A stretch of DNA of 64,000 bases from Tubulanus polymorphus (GCF_964204645.1 NC_134032.1:4738916-4802915), one strand, 5' to 3'. Shown: positions 32,149 to 44,768, counted from the first letter of the stretch. Program-made: numbers and translations. The notes: generated from the letters alone by a model not told the origin.

Positions 32149-33790
32149 TTACAGAGAATAACATTGAATTACAGATTTATACAAAATATTACTAGGTCGA
32201 TCAGTGCAAGTGCCGCAATAGAACTTTGTTTGTTTGCGCATGCCAGCAGAGAAATCGGAGCAAACTTTGCACGACTTTGATGCCCTGGCTTCGGCCATCA
32301 GACGATGAAATTTGGCGGGCGGCCGCGTTGCACATCGATGGCAACTTCGGTAACCAGCCTCTCGACGAGACTCTCTGAAGTGCAATAATGATTTATTCCA
32401 CGGCTGTTGGTCGTTATTCAATTTCCAGAGGACAAACGAATTCGTAACGAATGACTCGAGCACCCAGAAGAAAACCTTCTTCCACGATTTGATGGATTTT
32501 TACGCGCTTTCATAATATTTGTTACATTGGTCATGCAAATCCACGCCAGACATGTGCTTATTGTAATCCAATACAACTCGCGGTTTTACAATCGGTTCTG
32601 CTTGACCGCGGAACTTCATCTCGCTCGTCGCCTTTGCTAAAGGTCGAAATAACGGATACAAGGCGTTTATCTTGCCAATTTAGAAGCAACACATTTTCAT
32701 TCCGACGCGCTATGTTTTCGCCACGTTGGCGACGACGAACTTTGATCGCATCGGGCAATCCCCTGCGATTCAACAAGATTGTCCCGGTGTAGTAATAACC
32801 TTTTTTTAAATAACTTTTCGGCGAGCAGCAAGCTGCTGTACAGCCAATCGCAATAAATATGCAGTCCGCTGCCGAAAAACGGTCTCGAAATATCCATCAC
32901 AACCTGCGCGGTTTTCGATAGTCCAGGTTCGACAACGGCGTTGCCATCTCCGCCGACGTATAGCTTGATATCGAGCAGATATCTCGTGTGTGGACAAGCG
33001 ATTGTCCGGGCCAGCAAACCCCATTTCGTGGCTTTTTAGGGCAGTATTGTTTGTACGCAATCCTGCCCCTGAGTCCGATCATGGATTCATCCATGGATAA
33101 TTCTCGGTAAGGGATATAATGCCGCTTGAAGTTCTAAGCGAGTGTGCGCAACAGCGGTGTTATTTTGTGACCCCGTTCCTGATCTTGATTAGGAACCGAA
33201 TGACACACATGGATCACTGTGTGGTATAAGATCAAGAACCGGTCGCGCTGCATCAGATCACGATTCCGCTGCATCGATGTCATACCACTTTCGGAGTCGC
33301 GAATTTGGTTTCAGATTTCCGGCGGCGATTTTTCGTTCGCGTAACGATTTATTGCGGTTACGATGTTCTCGATGACTTCATTTGTAAAGAACAAACTAAA
33401 AAACGCTAATGGATCGCTTAGGTCATCGTCATCAATCTCGTCGACCTGCGGACCACTCGGAACGGGTTGCCTGAATCGTAACGGGGTCGACCCTGGATCG
33501 ATCTGCCCGACATCTGTCCAGTTCACTGGGTCCGGACTAGCGACGACTCTCCCCCTTCCTCAACCGCCAGCACGACCACGAGCACGAGCACGAGCACGGC
33601 CACGGGCAACGACGGGTGGATCGATCGCATCATCAATTTTGGATTCTGATTCCGACGATGCGACGGGTGATATCTGATGATCTGGCGCTGCGTGATCGGA
33701 TTCGTCATCGGATTCTGCTTCTGGACTTTGATTACTTTCATCTTCATCTTCTGCGAGAATTCTGCCTTCGTCATTTTTTAGTATTTTTCG
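32149..33790 (-). pseudogene. piggyBac-type transposase, multiply frameshifted
   Basis: The N-terminus is acidic (EDEDESNQSPEAESDDES at about 33,700) followed by an Arg/Gly-Ala repeat. DPLAFFSLFFTNEVIE at about 33,400 is the domain start typical of piggyBac-derived proteins. DESMIGLRGRIAYKQY holds the first catalytic Asp; VVMDISRPFFGSGLHIYCDW carries the next conserved region. The C-terminal zinc region shows CKVCSDFSAGMRKQTKFYCG. At least four frame changes break it. Terminal repeats and TTAA duplications were not found. Confidence 0.75.
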
Positions 33791-34970
33791 ATTTCATTTG
33801 ATATGTCCTCTCTAGTCTCCTCTATTGCTGAGTATCCTCTCATTAGCTGAAATAAAGGTTTCCTCAAGGTGTCTTTGAATATAAGGGGTCTTTGTGACCA
33901 CCCCCCCCCCCCTAATTCCCGGGGGTCAAACCAAGCCCCAAAATTTGAAAAAATGAGGTTACAAAAAACAATGAAATTTGAATGATAAACGATTTCAATT
34001 TATTATTTCCAAGTGCAAATTCGAAGTTAGTTCCATGATTGTGAAATAGTATTGACAGTTATTACAACGTAGTAGTTATTGAACAGTTGATCAGTTGTTT
34101 TTGTAATAGTTTCAGTGTGGTATCGGTTGTAGCAATCGCGTGGTGCAGACCAGCTCGATCAGTGCAAGTGCCGCAACCTTGTTAGCTTTAAGGAATTTCT
34201 AGGTAAAATAGTTGTATTCGAGTCGTATTCAATTTACGCTAAGCGTGCCCTATAAAGATATATATTCTGGGCGAAAACTCTTATGTATTTCGCCAGCCAT
34301 CGGCTCAACGAGGCGTATCTTTCTTGTTCCGCTGTCGTCAACTGTGGCCACCATTCTTCCGCGTAAGTTTTGGCTTCTGCCCTGAAATATTGAAATTCGG
34401 CTTTTGCCTCGATAAAAACACTATATGGAGAGAATCCTACAATGAAAACGAAAGAAAAGGAAAATATAATCAAAATATATATATATATAATATAAAATAT
34501 ATATAATCAAAAAATATTTCCTAGAGCCATAGTTTATTCGACGTTTCGACTAGTCGTTTTGAGGAATGATCAGGAATTTCTCGTTTGCAAAAGTCCCCGG
34601 ATACCACATCTTAAAACATATTCTTTCCTCTGGTCGTTCGTTTTCATCATATGATCGAATTTTAGTGTCTATTGATATCTGATATTGATATCCAACTATA
34701 TCGCCGCATTTTGTAACAATGAAATGGAAAATATCCATAGCATTTCCCTGTAATATATAGGAAAAAAACCTAGTATTGCTTCAGAATGGTGCAGTTATTG
34801 GGTTCCTTCCTATTGTACAGTTGCAAGGCTTCTTAGTCACAATTTTATTTTTCATGGTTTTTCTGTAAGACAATCCATAGCAATTCCCAGCAAATATAGC
34901 AAACTAAGTAGTAATGATAAACCTTCATTGTGATGCAAGGGCTAATAAAGCCCCCTCATTAATGTATACT

Positions 34971-34995
34971 CAGGGAATCTCATCACACTTCCCTG
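34971..34995. mobile_element. 25-bp relic of the hAT-like miniature family
   Basis: CAGGGAA joins TCTCATCACACTTCCCTG, a shortened left end against a full right end. GTATACT flanks both sides (34,964-34,970 and 34,996-35,002). Confidence 0.65.
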
Positions 34996-35462
34996 GTATA
35001 CTATATTGTAGTGCATAAATTTGATTACTTGACTGGGCCTATCTGCAGTTGCAAGATTTCATATGTAGGCTCCTTAAAAGATTAAATGAACATGCAAATT
35101 GCACTTTCAAATCATTTGCGAACGAACATTTCTGATTACTTTATCGTTTATTTCTTCCGGTTACAACGATATCGCGCATCAAATCCGGGTTTATCAATTG
35201 CGAATTCCGGAAATTCCATCAAATCCCTTTCACTTTACAACAGTTTTTTGGCGTTGCATTTTGTTGACCTGACTGTGGACACTCCGGACACGAATTACGT
35301 GATATACGTCCCTACACCGTAATCACCTTCTGATTCGTCAGTCATGACACCTACGAAATGTCGGTAGGGGGTCGAACATGCGCGGTTTGGCTATATCAAT
35401 GACCGAATCAGATTCGAAAGTACTCGACTGTCCAACTGGTCGATGTAAGAGTTATGCTAGGT

Positions 35463-35465
35463 TCA

Positions 35466-35517
<52 letters not shown>

Positions 35518-35518
35518 C
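35463..35518. repeat. (ACGC)n then (AC)n microsatellite
   Basis: About ten ACGC units followed by an AC run. Confidence 0.95.
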
Positions 35519-35629
35519 GATTTTTCGTCGAGGAATCGAGCAACTCACAGTCGAGGAAAACTATTTTGAAGTGAGTCAATCATGTGTGTGGACGAAAAAG
35601 TTGCTCTCGACACAACTCTAGTTTCGACT

Positions 35630-35667
35630 AGTTGAGAGAAATAGAACATGTTCTATTTCTCTCAACT
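35630..35667. repeat. 38-bp perfect palindrome
   Basis: Arms of 19 bases (AGTTGAGAGAAATAGAACA and its complement) with no spacer. Pairing extends by six more bases on each side across a one-base bulge. A third copy of one arm's outer part lies at 35,677-35,691. Confidence 0.95.
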
Positions 35668-35730
35668 CAGTCGAGGAGTTGAGAGAAATCTAACCAATCA
35701 ACATGCAGTATGCAATACGACTCATCAGCA

Positions 35731-35930
35731 CAACTGTCAGCCCCAAAAAGACTCGTGAAATGCGATATATCCTCACCGATCGCGTTAAATCTCCTCCTGC
35801 CAAAGAGACCTGCGAATCTCTCTTTGTAATACCGGCACCACAGTCAGCCCTAAAAGGACTCGTGAAATGCGATATATCCTCAACGATCGCGTTAAATCTC
35901 ATCCTGCCCAGGAGACCTGCGAATCTCCCT
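35731..35930. repeat. 111-bp tandem duplication
   Basis: Two copies sharing GACTCGTGAAATGCGATATA and GATCGCGTTAAATCTC. The period is a multiple of three, and an open frame crosses both copies, but nothing else supports coding. Confidence 0.8.
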
Positions 35931-36061
35931 CTCCCTCCCCCTCCCCCTCCCCCTCCCCTCCAGGTATCGAAATCGTTTAATGATTTCAATTGTAAGTATA
36001 GATACTGTGATTTATGTCAGTATTGCGCTAGTAAGTACTGGTATTCGTTGTGCAGCGTTTG

Positions 36062-39000
36062 TTATCCATGTTGGGTTTGTAAAGTTTTGTTTTTCCGACT
36101 AATCGGTTTCAGGATAAACGTACGTTTGAGTAGTTTTGGCCGAGGTACTTTGCTGTGATATCTTTTCGCACTGGACCCTTTTGTGTAAACCACGAAGAAA
36201 ACATCTCGTGGATTGTCATCTTTCTTTTGACCCTGTAGAGAGAGAAAGGGATTGATATTTATGGATCGGTTGTGACGGCTGTTCACACCTGGTATATTAT
36301 TATCATCATTAACCACATCCTCGTGATTTACATGCAAGTTACGTAGGAAAGAATTCGACCATACGCTTCTGAACCTTCTGATGTGAACAATTTCCGTTGG
36401 AACAGCTCTCGTAGCGGACGTAACGAAACATTTCATGCAATTTGCCAGCAAACATCGAGTATTCGACTCCGAAGGTATCGATGTCAGCTCTGTGCACCAT
36501 TTCTGGTTTTACCAGGCTTATCCACGGCACTTTAGCGTCTGCGAAGTTGCGCGTGGCCAAGGGATTCAAAGCGGTTAACAAAGTCTCCATCGTTTCATGT
36601 TTTAAAGTTACACTTTTTAACCACTCAGGATTTTCGGTAGATATAACGTGCATTACCGGCAGGAAATTATTAACGGTGTACGTATTGCTGAGATAGTGGC
36701 CAGAACTTGATTCACCGCCTCAACAGGGGACGTTTGGGTACTTAGGGAATGATTTCGTTGATTTCTTTTTCTGAGGCTCGGGCTCTTTTTTCTCATTTGG
36801 TGTATTAATAGGCCCGTCGTTAGTAGCCTTTTCATCAGATTTGCAAGCTTTCTCCCTGTAATCTTCATTTTTGTTTTGTTTTGTTTTTGGGGGCCTAGGT
36901 ATCTCCTCCTTTTCTTTATCGTTCTTTTTACTTTAACTAGCGTCCTTCTTTGAACGTTTGGCTTTCATTTTTGGGGGGTCTTGTCGGGTTGATATCTGTT
37001 CTTCTTCGGTTTATTCTTCCTCGGCCACTTTTCCTCAGTCATATCAACGCCTTTAGATCGTTTCTTGTTAGTTTGGTGCACATCGGGGATTTCCTTCAAT
37101 CTGGCGTTGATGCTCTTCTTCAGTTTTATAACAAATGACACAGGTCTAAGTCTCTCACGCCCTCTGAAGATACTTTTCTTCACAACCCTAAACCATGATT
37201 CAACATAAGCATTTGAATCCCTGGTTTCGGCCTCATCGTCAGTGGTAACCTCTTCATCGGTATACCTGAGCCGCGATCCTAGAAGCAATCCAGACCACAG
37301 TGGATAGATGTGGAAGAATTTCTTCAAAATTATATCCACCAAAGCGGGACAATAAAGGCCACTACTTCCTTCGGCACCACTATCCCTGTCATCTTGGATG
37401 CCCTGGGCCATTGCAAACCACGACGAAGACTCGCCAATAGTTAAACCATTTTCGTCCATGTAAGTAGGCGTATTCATTTTTTTCCTCTGTATCTTCATCA
37501 CATAGCACATGTTCCATTTCAGGATACGATGAGTGTCTGTCAGTGATGTGTTTCTCTGCATCTTGCACGTCGTCGTCATATTCAGAGCTGAGAAGTACTA
37601 TGATAAGTGAAGTCAGGGTTTGCTTTGCGTCGCTTAGGGAGGTTTCATTGGACAATGCTGCAAATTACTTCATAACGAATTCGAACAGTTCTTTGTTTTT
37701 TCTGGCTACTTTTCGAGCAGACTGGCTGAACGTTTTATTCATATGAGCTACACAAATATGGACGACAGTAAATCGGTTTAAACATTCACCTGCAATTTTC
37801 TGATGAACGATATCCCATGCTATTTTCAGATAGTGCTTCAAACTAAAGTTATTGAATGCTTTCATACTGCTATTAATTAGTGGCCAGCTCCAATCCACTT
37901 CCACTTTCCTTGGATAGAACTTCTTTGATGATTCAATCAGCTCTTTCGCGAATTCAAGGAAGTATCTGCAACCAAAACAGGCGGGAGATCTGTGTCAGGC
38001 TTTACCACGACACTGTAGAGGTTTGGTCTCTTCTGGTCTGGAAACGACTCTATCAGCGTACCTGTTGCATCGAGATACAGGTCGGGTCTCCCGTGTAGTA
38101 ATTGAAGCTGGGCTTTCCTGCTTCAAGAACAGATGGGTCTGCTTTTACCAAATTTTCGTAATAAGTATTAATGACCCAATCCGCTTCAGCTTTCGCCACC
38201 ACCTCTCTCCTGGCTGAGCCCTTCAGAAGCTTTCTTGTCGGATGGGTTGGATGATTTGTGTACCCTTTATCTCAATCGACACAATTATCTCTCCATCTAT
38301 TGGTTCCAGCGGAGTGTCTTGAATCAGGAATGCAAAATGTCTTTCACATGGTTTCCTCTTACATATCGCACCGCCTTTGAAGAAGGGAGCAGTACCCTTC
38401 TGCAACTGCTATAAGGGCTTTCATGCGATTGTAATTGTACGTTAATGCACATCCTTTGCAAATAGAACCGATCTTTTTTTCGAAAAGAAAATGCCAACCT
38501 TTTCTCAGACATCTGGAAACATTTTTTTCTTTCCAAAATGGCTTTATCGACATCCACTCCCCCTTAGACAATGTGAAAGATCTTTCACCGTCACTATCAT
38601 TGCATCGGACACTCTCATTAACGGTATCATCACCACCAGTTTCGCTAATCATATCGCTGGTATCTCCTTCACTTTCAATTTTTAACGCCATTACTGCCAA
38701 CGTCACCACAACGTTGGCTGTTGATGTCATCACCATCAATTTCACTGCCCTTTTCGCTGGTATCACTTTCACTTTCGATTTCGTCATGACTGCCAACGTC
38801 GGCAACTGTACCGCTGACGATTTCCTCAATGACATCATGTTCACTCGCAACATCCTCGTGACATCCTCGTGACTGCCAACTTTACCAACAACTACGCTGC
38901 TGACATCGTCACTGCCTGTTTCGCTAGTAGTACGTTCTCTCTCGATTTCATCATGCCTGCCAACGTCGGCAACAGTATTGCTGACGTTTTCCTCGCTGAC

Positions 39001-39488
39001 ATCACTTTCACACGCAACTTCCTCGTGACTGCCAACTTTACCAACAACTACGCTGCTGACATCGTCCGCTGCCTGTTTCGCCGTCTTTTGTGCTGGTGTC
39101 ACTTTCACTATCGATCTCATCGTGACTGCCAACGTCGCGAGCTTTAATATTAATGTCAACACTGTCAGCACTTTTCGTGACAACGTCTTTCAAAAGCGCT
39201 GCTTCCTGATCTTGTCTCATGCTGCCTTTTCTTAAGTGGTTTCATACAGTCGGATTTGAGATCGGCCATGAGTGTATTATTGACCGATTCTCTAGAGTAT
39301 CTCCTCTTTTTCGGTGGTACAGATGTATCGACTAGGTGCGTGACTTCTACAGATGAATTCTTTCTGACGTGAAGTCTCTTCTTCGGAAGCCTATGGCATT
39401 CCGATCTTGGAGTAACTTCCACCATCCGGTTTCCTTCATTTTGTGAAATGAATGCTGTCGAGTTTCTTTCGAAGTTTGGGAGATTCAA
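36062..39488 (-). pseudogene. large broken gene of unrecognised family, possibly a DDE (MULE-like) transposase
   Basis: Fragments in all three minus frames read as one protein. The N-terminus from 39,488 has three basic patches (PKKRLHV, PPKKRRYS, PLKKRQHE). Next is an acidic repeat region built on GSHDEI-like motifs (39,170-38,690), then a cysteine-containing segment (ICKGCALTYNYN). The core includes VEVDWSWPLINSSMKAFNNF and FTVVHICVAHMNKTF, then SNAYVESWFRVVKKSIFRG. The end has CSNGNCSHQKVQKR, probably zinc-binding. An Asp followed about 25 residues later by VDWSW recalls D...D spacing of MULE-type transposases, but I cannot assign it firmly. Confidence 0.5.
38690..39170. repeat. coding minisatellite in the unrecognised gene
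   Basis: CCTCGTGACTGCCAACTTTA recurs at 38,865 and 39,021 (156 bases apart), with a shorter related sub-repeat of about 78 bases. On the minus strand it encodes acidic GSHDEI/E-SDTS-like blocks. Confidence 0.7.
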
Positions 39489-40410
39489 TAAGTGTGTGTC
39501 ACGACCTATCCTCCCCGGTGTCTTTCTCTTTCTTCTTTCCTTTGAGATACAATTACATTAGAACTAATAATATTCTCGAAATGAGACCATAAATATGTTT
39601 ACAATAATACTGTGGGTAAATGTTCATCGACCCCCAATTGTGCAGGTTTTAGAGACTGGTGTTATCTTAAATAAGAGAGGTGGCCTTATTCATTTTCAAT
39701 GACACTATCCGGAATGCTCGGTAGGCTTCTAAAAGCTTCTTAAACTATTTTGAAATGTAATCACAATTTCCGTAAATGTATATATGAAAATCTACTTACA
39801 TTAGGTTAACCCTGTCCATGACCATAAAGATATATTCTATTGGGCTTGGAATTTTAACATTAATCAGTATCACAATCGAATCAGATTCGCAATACTAATT
39901 CGTCCAAAATTTATCTAGGTACGTTAATTATCTGATGGTTATCGGAATACCAAAAGTTGAGGACAAAATTAATAAAAACCAATGGCCGTGATACCCACTT
40001 GTTCGAAGTCCCTCATAGTCATGAGTCACTCATAGCAGCAACATCCGTTACATCTATCTAAACATCAATAATAATCGCATTAGCAAAAAGTAATTAGATA
40101 CTATACTTTAGATATGAATATACATAACAAATATACGTATCACTCAATCACCTTATTCTTGTTGAATGAGCTGATAAATGACCCTAGTCCCAAGTCTCTT
40201 AATATTTCCTCCATAAATTTAGCTATCAACCGACAAGTCAGAACTGCAAGACAAGCAAATTCTTTTTATACCGATTAGTGCTGATCGCTCAGGATGGTCT
40301 GAGGCAATGCGGTACACAAATAGTCTACGGTACATGGTCGATGTACCAAGTAGGTCATTTGCATCAATACTTGTTCCCGCCGGGTGAAAAAATATGTACT
40401 TTGCTTTGTC
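39489..40410. other. non-coding interval
   Basis: No gene or structured repeat is recognised. Confidence 0.45.
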
Positions 40411-40925
40411 ACGTGCGACAAAACCAAAAAATGAATTGTCGCGGGCGACAAAACCAAAATATTGAATTGTCGCGGGCGAAAAAACCAAAATATTGAATTG
40501 TCGCAGGCGATTAAACCAAAATATTGAATTTTCGCGTGCGACAAAACAAAAATAATGAAATGTCGCGGGCGACAAAACCAAAATATTGAATTGTTGAGGG
40601 CAACAAAACCAAAAAATGAATTGTCGCGGGCGACAAAACCAAAATATTGAATTGTCGCGGGAGACAAAACAAAATAATGAAATGTCGCGGGCGACAAAAC
40701 CAAAATATTGAATTGTCGTGGGTGACAAAACCAAAAAATGAATTGTCGCGGGCGATAAAACCAAACTAATGAATTGTCCCGGGCGACAAAACCAAAATAT
40801 TGAATTGTCGCGGGCGACGAAACCAAACTAATGAATTGTCGCGGGCGACAAAACCAAAATATTGAATTGTCACGGGCGACAAAACCAAAATATTGAATTG
40901 TCGCGGGCGACAAAACCAAAATTAT
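40411..40925. repeat. satellite of 17 units, each with a TTGTCGCGGGCGACAA hairpin
   Basis: The unit is about 30-31 bp: AAAACCAAAATATTGAA followed by TTGTCGCGGGCGACAA. The palindromic part has seven pairs around GG. Variant units include one with T-A replacing C-G at the fifth pair. Beyond the array, 40,925-40,970 continues with inverted TTTTGTC/GACAAAA motifs. Long open frames on both strands are a by-product of the repeat. Confidence 0.95.
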
Positions 40926-41225
40926 TGTTTTGTCCCGTTATTTTAGTTTTGTCGTTTTGTGGTAATGTCGCCCTCATTTGCACATTCGTGTTTTTTTACG
41001 CATGGCCCTTATCAGCCACTATATGTACTTTCGCTCACGTTTACTGCCTGGGTTAATCGTTCCACATTGTCTAGTCCTGCTTTATTTTCAGAAAACAACC
41101 TTTCAAGTCGAGCAGTTATTACACAATCCCGCGAATATCTAAACTCGTCGTCTGTTTCCACAGCGCGATTTTCATTCGCTCTTTGACGTCATCTGTGACT
41201 TCCGAGAAGAGCAAATTTCCAGGTT
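40926..41225. other. short non-coding interval
   Basis: Inverted remnants of the satellite, then unremarkable sequence. Confidence 0.4.
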
Positions 41226-41930
41226 TCAAGTCGTCACGCGATGGGATTTCTCATCCATTACAATGTATATACTGGACGTTATGACACTAACCGGCGTTTT
41301 ATTCCCAGCTCTTACTGCATACATTTTTCCGACAACTTGTTCGTTGTCGAACACAAATTTGGCGAGTCTACGGGGTACCTCTGGCTTGATATCAGCCTGG
41401 CGTTTTATCCATTTATTTATATATGTATATGAGCCACCACAGGATGCCGAGCGCAATCGCAATATGTTTTACTCTGCGACAAGCTATATGCCACGAGATT
41501 TTCGCGAAAAGACGCGGGCAGCACCCTTCGAGAGTTAATCTGCGCATATATTCCCTTGATCATGCGTGCCAAGGTTAACCAATGTTTCGTTGTTGTTTCC
41601 CCAGTAAAACCACACAATCCTGAGCATAAACGTACTAAGTCCGGTGGCCTTGCTTCAAGCCATTTTCGCGGGTTATAATCTATGAGTTTGTTTATTTCTG
41701 AACACAATTTCTCTTTGTGGAGTTTCGTACAGTCCCGTGGCAATATCAGTCTCTAGTGATTTCACTGTTTCGGAAACAGGATTAGAGTAAACATCATCGG
41801 TTTGAGGGCAACCTTTTCCTCCGACACTTCAAACTCTGTTCACTTTGTCGTTTCACCTTTGTCGAAATACTTCGCGCATGTCTCGCAGATGAACGAACTT
41901 TTTCCGCGAAAATTTCCGCTATTATATTAA
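41226..41930 (-). pseudogene. broken gene of an unrecognised dispersed family
   Basis: Fragments on the minus strand: FICETCAKYFDKGETTK near 41,900 (Cys pair, then TGA), DYNPRKWLEARPPDLVRLCS, FRENLVAYSLSQSKTY, a frameshift near 41,440, then FVFDNEQVVGKMYAVRAGN and TPVSVITSSIYIV, ending at 41,226. I recognise the style of a repeated gene family of marine invertebrates but cannot name a function. It may be part of the same mobile element as the broken gene at 36,062-39,488. Confidence 0.4.
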
Positions 41931-43213
41931 AATTTGCACTATTTTCACTACGCCAAGAACGGCGAAATACGCCAGAAATGGCGAATGTTTATATGTGTAC
42001 CCATGGCAACGAATACTTGAAAACTTTATGATAGTTTTTGAAACTTGTTCCCACGTAAATTATTAACAAAATCATGGTGTTTTTATCGTAGAATATGATA
42101 AATGTTATCATTTTTAACACACGATCAAGGTCTAAGCCCATATTCAAGTGCTTGCGTCCATGTCAAACAAAGCTGAGACGTTAAAAATGGAACACCTATA
42201 TATAACGAATAAAATGATGTTAAACGAACTGAAATAAAATTTATTTGTACTAGCCAGCGTTTAAAGGAAAATAAGTGAACCAATACTGGAAATAATCAAT
42301 CAAGCCATATTTGCGAAAGGAGTAGAAAGTTTGAGCTCTTTCGAGGCGCCATCGTTCAGTCATAAAAGTAGATTGCTAGATTCGTTCTATATACGTTCAT
42401 CTCCGACAAAGAACCAACTCTATTCGCGTGTCCTCGCAAAATTTCTTGGCAATAGTCAAGTATACGTGATATCGACAAATTCAAGTTCTTGGATTACTCG
42501 ATTGATGGCGCTAGTCAGAACCGAAAATTGGAACCTAAATCCGCCATGCTCTAGTTCATTTGCGATGAAAATCTCGATATCCCGTATTGCTAGCGATGTC
42601 TTTCGTTGGTAGATCCCTGTTTACACCATTACACGAAGCACACTGCATTCAAAATTGCATTTCAAATCTAGCTGGTCCAAATATGTCCACGGATGTTATA
42701 CACCTGTGTGCCAGAATATCGGCGGCCAAATTGCCAACACCTATTCGTCAGTAATACTGCACGAAGCAGACATGTTTATTAGTGTGAACCAGTCCAATGT
42801 CTATCAAAATCTTTAGTTACATTACATTAAAGTGTCGCTAGTAGTACATGTAAATGATTGTGACATTAAATGATGGCATTGTGCACTTGTAGGGTTGTAT
42901 TTCGAATAATTCACATTATCATCATTGTTAGGAGAATAGATGCAGCGATTACTAAATTTTTCTCGTTGACAGGTCAAATCGTCGGTCTTTCCAGATCTGA
43001 GGTGAATATGAAAATGTTAGCTTATGTTCGATGTAATGATTTTTCTCTTTATTTCTAATTATCTGTTCTTCGAGGTCCTGTATTTCAAATTCGATACCGG
43101 ATAGACACCAGTTTGTGTTTATCGCTATACGATATCGCATCTGCAGCGTTGCTGTGAAATAAGGTCAGTACTGTGCGATCAGTGATGATACCGGGTGGAA
43201 ATGTCTATTGTGT
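41931..43213. other. non-coding interval
   Basis: No supported gene. Short open frames lack domains. Confidence 0.4.
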
Positions 43214-43752
43214 TTATATTACCTTTGAAATTTTGGTGTAGATGTACACGCCCTGATTAGCTCGATCACCGTTGAAATACCTTTGTAATGTCGTCGACAG
43301 TAACAACAGCTGGCTGTTGGCTTTCTTTTCTACTGTGCGGATTTTGCAATATGACTGCACAACGTATAATTCCGTTGCTAAATCAGAAAATTTATGTAAT
43401 TTGCAGTTTAAGAGGGCATCCATTTTTTGCTTCATAAGAGCCCACATCACAAGTTAGCACAATCTACCAAGTGGTCTTTGACAATGGTTGCTACGATTCT
43501 CTTCAGCAACGTGTGTAGCATTTTGTCGCCCACTTTTGCATATTTTCGCTGAGGAGTTTTTGTCAAAGTTTTACCATAGGCACGCATCACCATTTCAATG
43601 TGACTTGCCCTTTTATCAGCAAATTTCATTCTTGCTCTTGCCTCCAAATTATTGGACCAATTTTTATATAGCTCAACTCCACGAGATATAAACGTAAATC
43701 CTTTTTCAATCCATCTATAGTTCAAATTCCATCTAAAGTACAAACAACACAC
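43214..43752 (-). pseudogene. hypothetical, two adjoining minus-strand frames
   Basis: Frame 1 (43,752-43,447) reads EARARMKFADKRASHIEMVM; frame 2 (43,450-43,214) continues MWALMKQKMDALLNCKLHKF. Composition is protein-like and the two overlap by four bases, suggesting one gene split by a frameshift. No domain is recognised. It lies just downstream of the receptor pseudogene. Confidence 0.3.
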
Positions 43753-43807
43753 ATCATTCTACAACATTCTAACCACTTAATAATTGGACATAGAATAACG
43801 TTGATAA

Positions 43808-44768
43808 TCATTTCGACAAGTTTCTACAGGAAATAACTGCACAGAAATATTCACGAATTTCTCGTCCCAGTAAAAGATAAATGTAGAAATTAACGACATA
43901 GTTACAAATTTGGATATGGGTGCAGTTGTCTAACATTAAATGTTTTTGGTCCACAGGCATTGTTTGGAATGCTGTAATAGAGGTTGGAAGAGTGAATATT
44001 GCAAATGCGAGTGAAACTGTTACAAGCATAATTGTTGTGCGTTTTGCTTTTGTAGTTTTCTTGTCAGACGACACCATTTTCGTACCTTTGAATAACTGAA
44101 TTATTATAACAGAATTTGATACGATGATCACCGTTAAAGGCAGAAAATAAACATGAACGACAAATGTGGTGAAAATTTCGGCTTGGTTAGATATTTCTAA
44201 GTAGCATCCGGTAATTTTTATCCGAAAACTTAATTAATACGGCTTGGGAAATACCAGCAACTAAGATATTTATGATGAAAATGATAACAATGACGCATCG
44301 GGCGAATCCAGGTGTACATATCAAACGAGATGTGAATGGGAAGAGCACAACTGCCGCACGTTCAATAGATATCGCTACTATGAACCATGAACTGCAGGCA
44401 ATCAAAAGTGATATGATAAATTCATATATTTGACAGCTTATCAGTGAATTTATCAAGAGCGTAGCGTCGATAGCACTTATGTGAAGATGCCCAAAAACAG
44501 ACTGTAAAACAGGCATCAGACTTAAACTGACGACAACCACAAAATCACTGATTGACAAAACGATCAGATAGTTAGCGTAAGATAAACTGCGGAATCTGTG
44601 ACTTATCATTATCAGGAAAGTAGCCGAATTTCCAAAAACGCCTAACAGTAGAAAGATAGGCAGAATGACCAGTGACGCAGTACGGTAGGTACCAGACTTG
44701 TTCACCTCTGACAAGATAGCGATATAGCTGTTATAAGGTCTCGCAATCTGCATTAGAGTAGAATTCAT
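43808..44768 (-). pseudogene. class A (rhodopsin-like) G-protein-coupled receptor, one frameshift
   Basis: Single-exon receptor from ATG 44768. TM1 is LVILPIFLLLGVFGNSATFL (the GN signature), TM2 SYANYLIVLSISDFVVV, and TM3 ends with SIERAAVV in place of DRY. A run of five Ts at 44,215-44,219 marks a one-base frameshift in the second extracellular loop. In the shifted frame the conserved loop Cys and TM5 continue, then KAKRTTIMLVTVSLAFAIF (TM6) and NYVVNFYIYLLLGREIRE (TM7 with helix 8). It resembles invertebrate neuropeptide/FMRFamide-like orphan receptors. The homopolymer break could be true decay or a sequencing error. Confidence 0.75.

Larger units (their letters stand above)
33791..36061. 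other. non-coding interval with simple repeats and palindromes
   Basis: Contains a C-run (33,899-33,912), a second scrap of the piggyBac zinc region (34,157-34,177 shares CGATCAGTGCAAGTGCCGCA with 32,199), an AT microsatellite, a 25-bp miniature transposon, an (ACGC)n/(AC)n tract, a 38-bp palindrome, a 111-bp tandem duplication and a CCCCTC repeat. No gene is supported. Confidence 0.5.

Noticed and set aside
40219-40919. Two long overlapping minus-strand proteins rich in FGFVARDN/FWFCRPRQ
   Set aside because: They are frames through the 31-bp satellite; repetitiveness, not coding, keeps them open.
40411-40925. CRISPR array
   Set aside because: There are no unique spacers: unit and interval are both repetitive, and the context is animal nuclear DNA.
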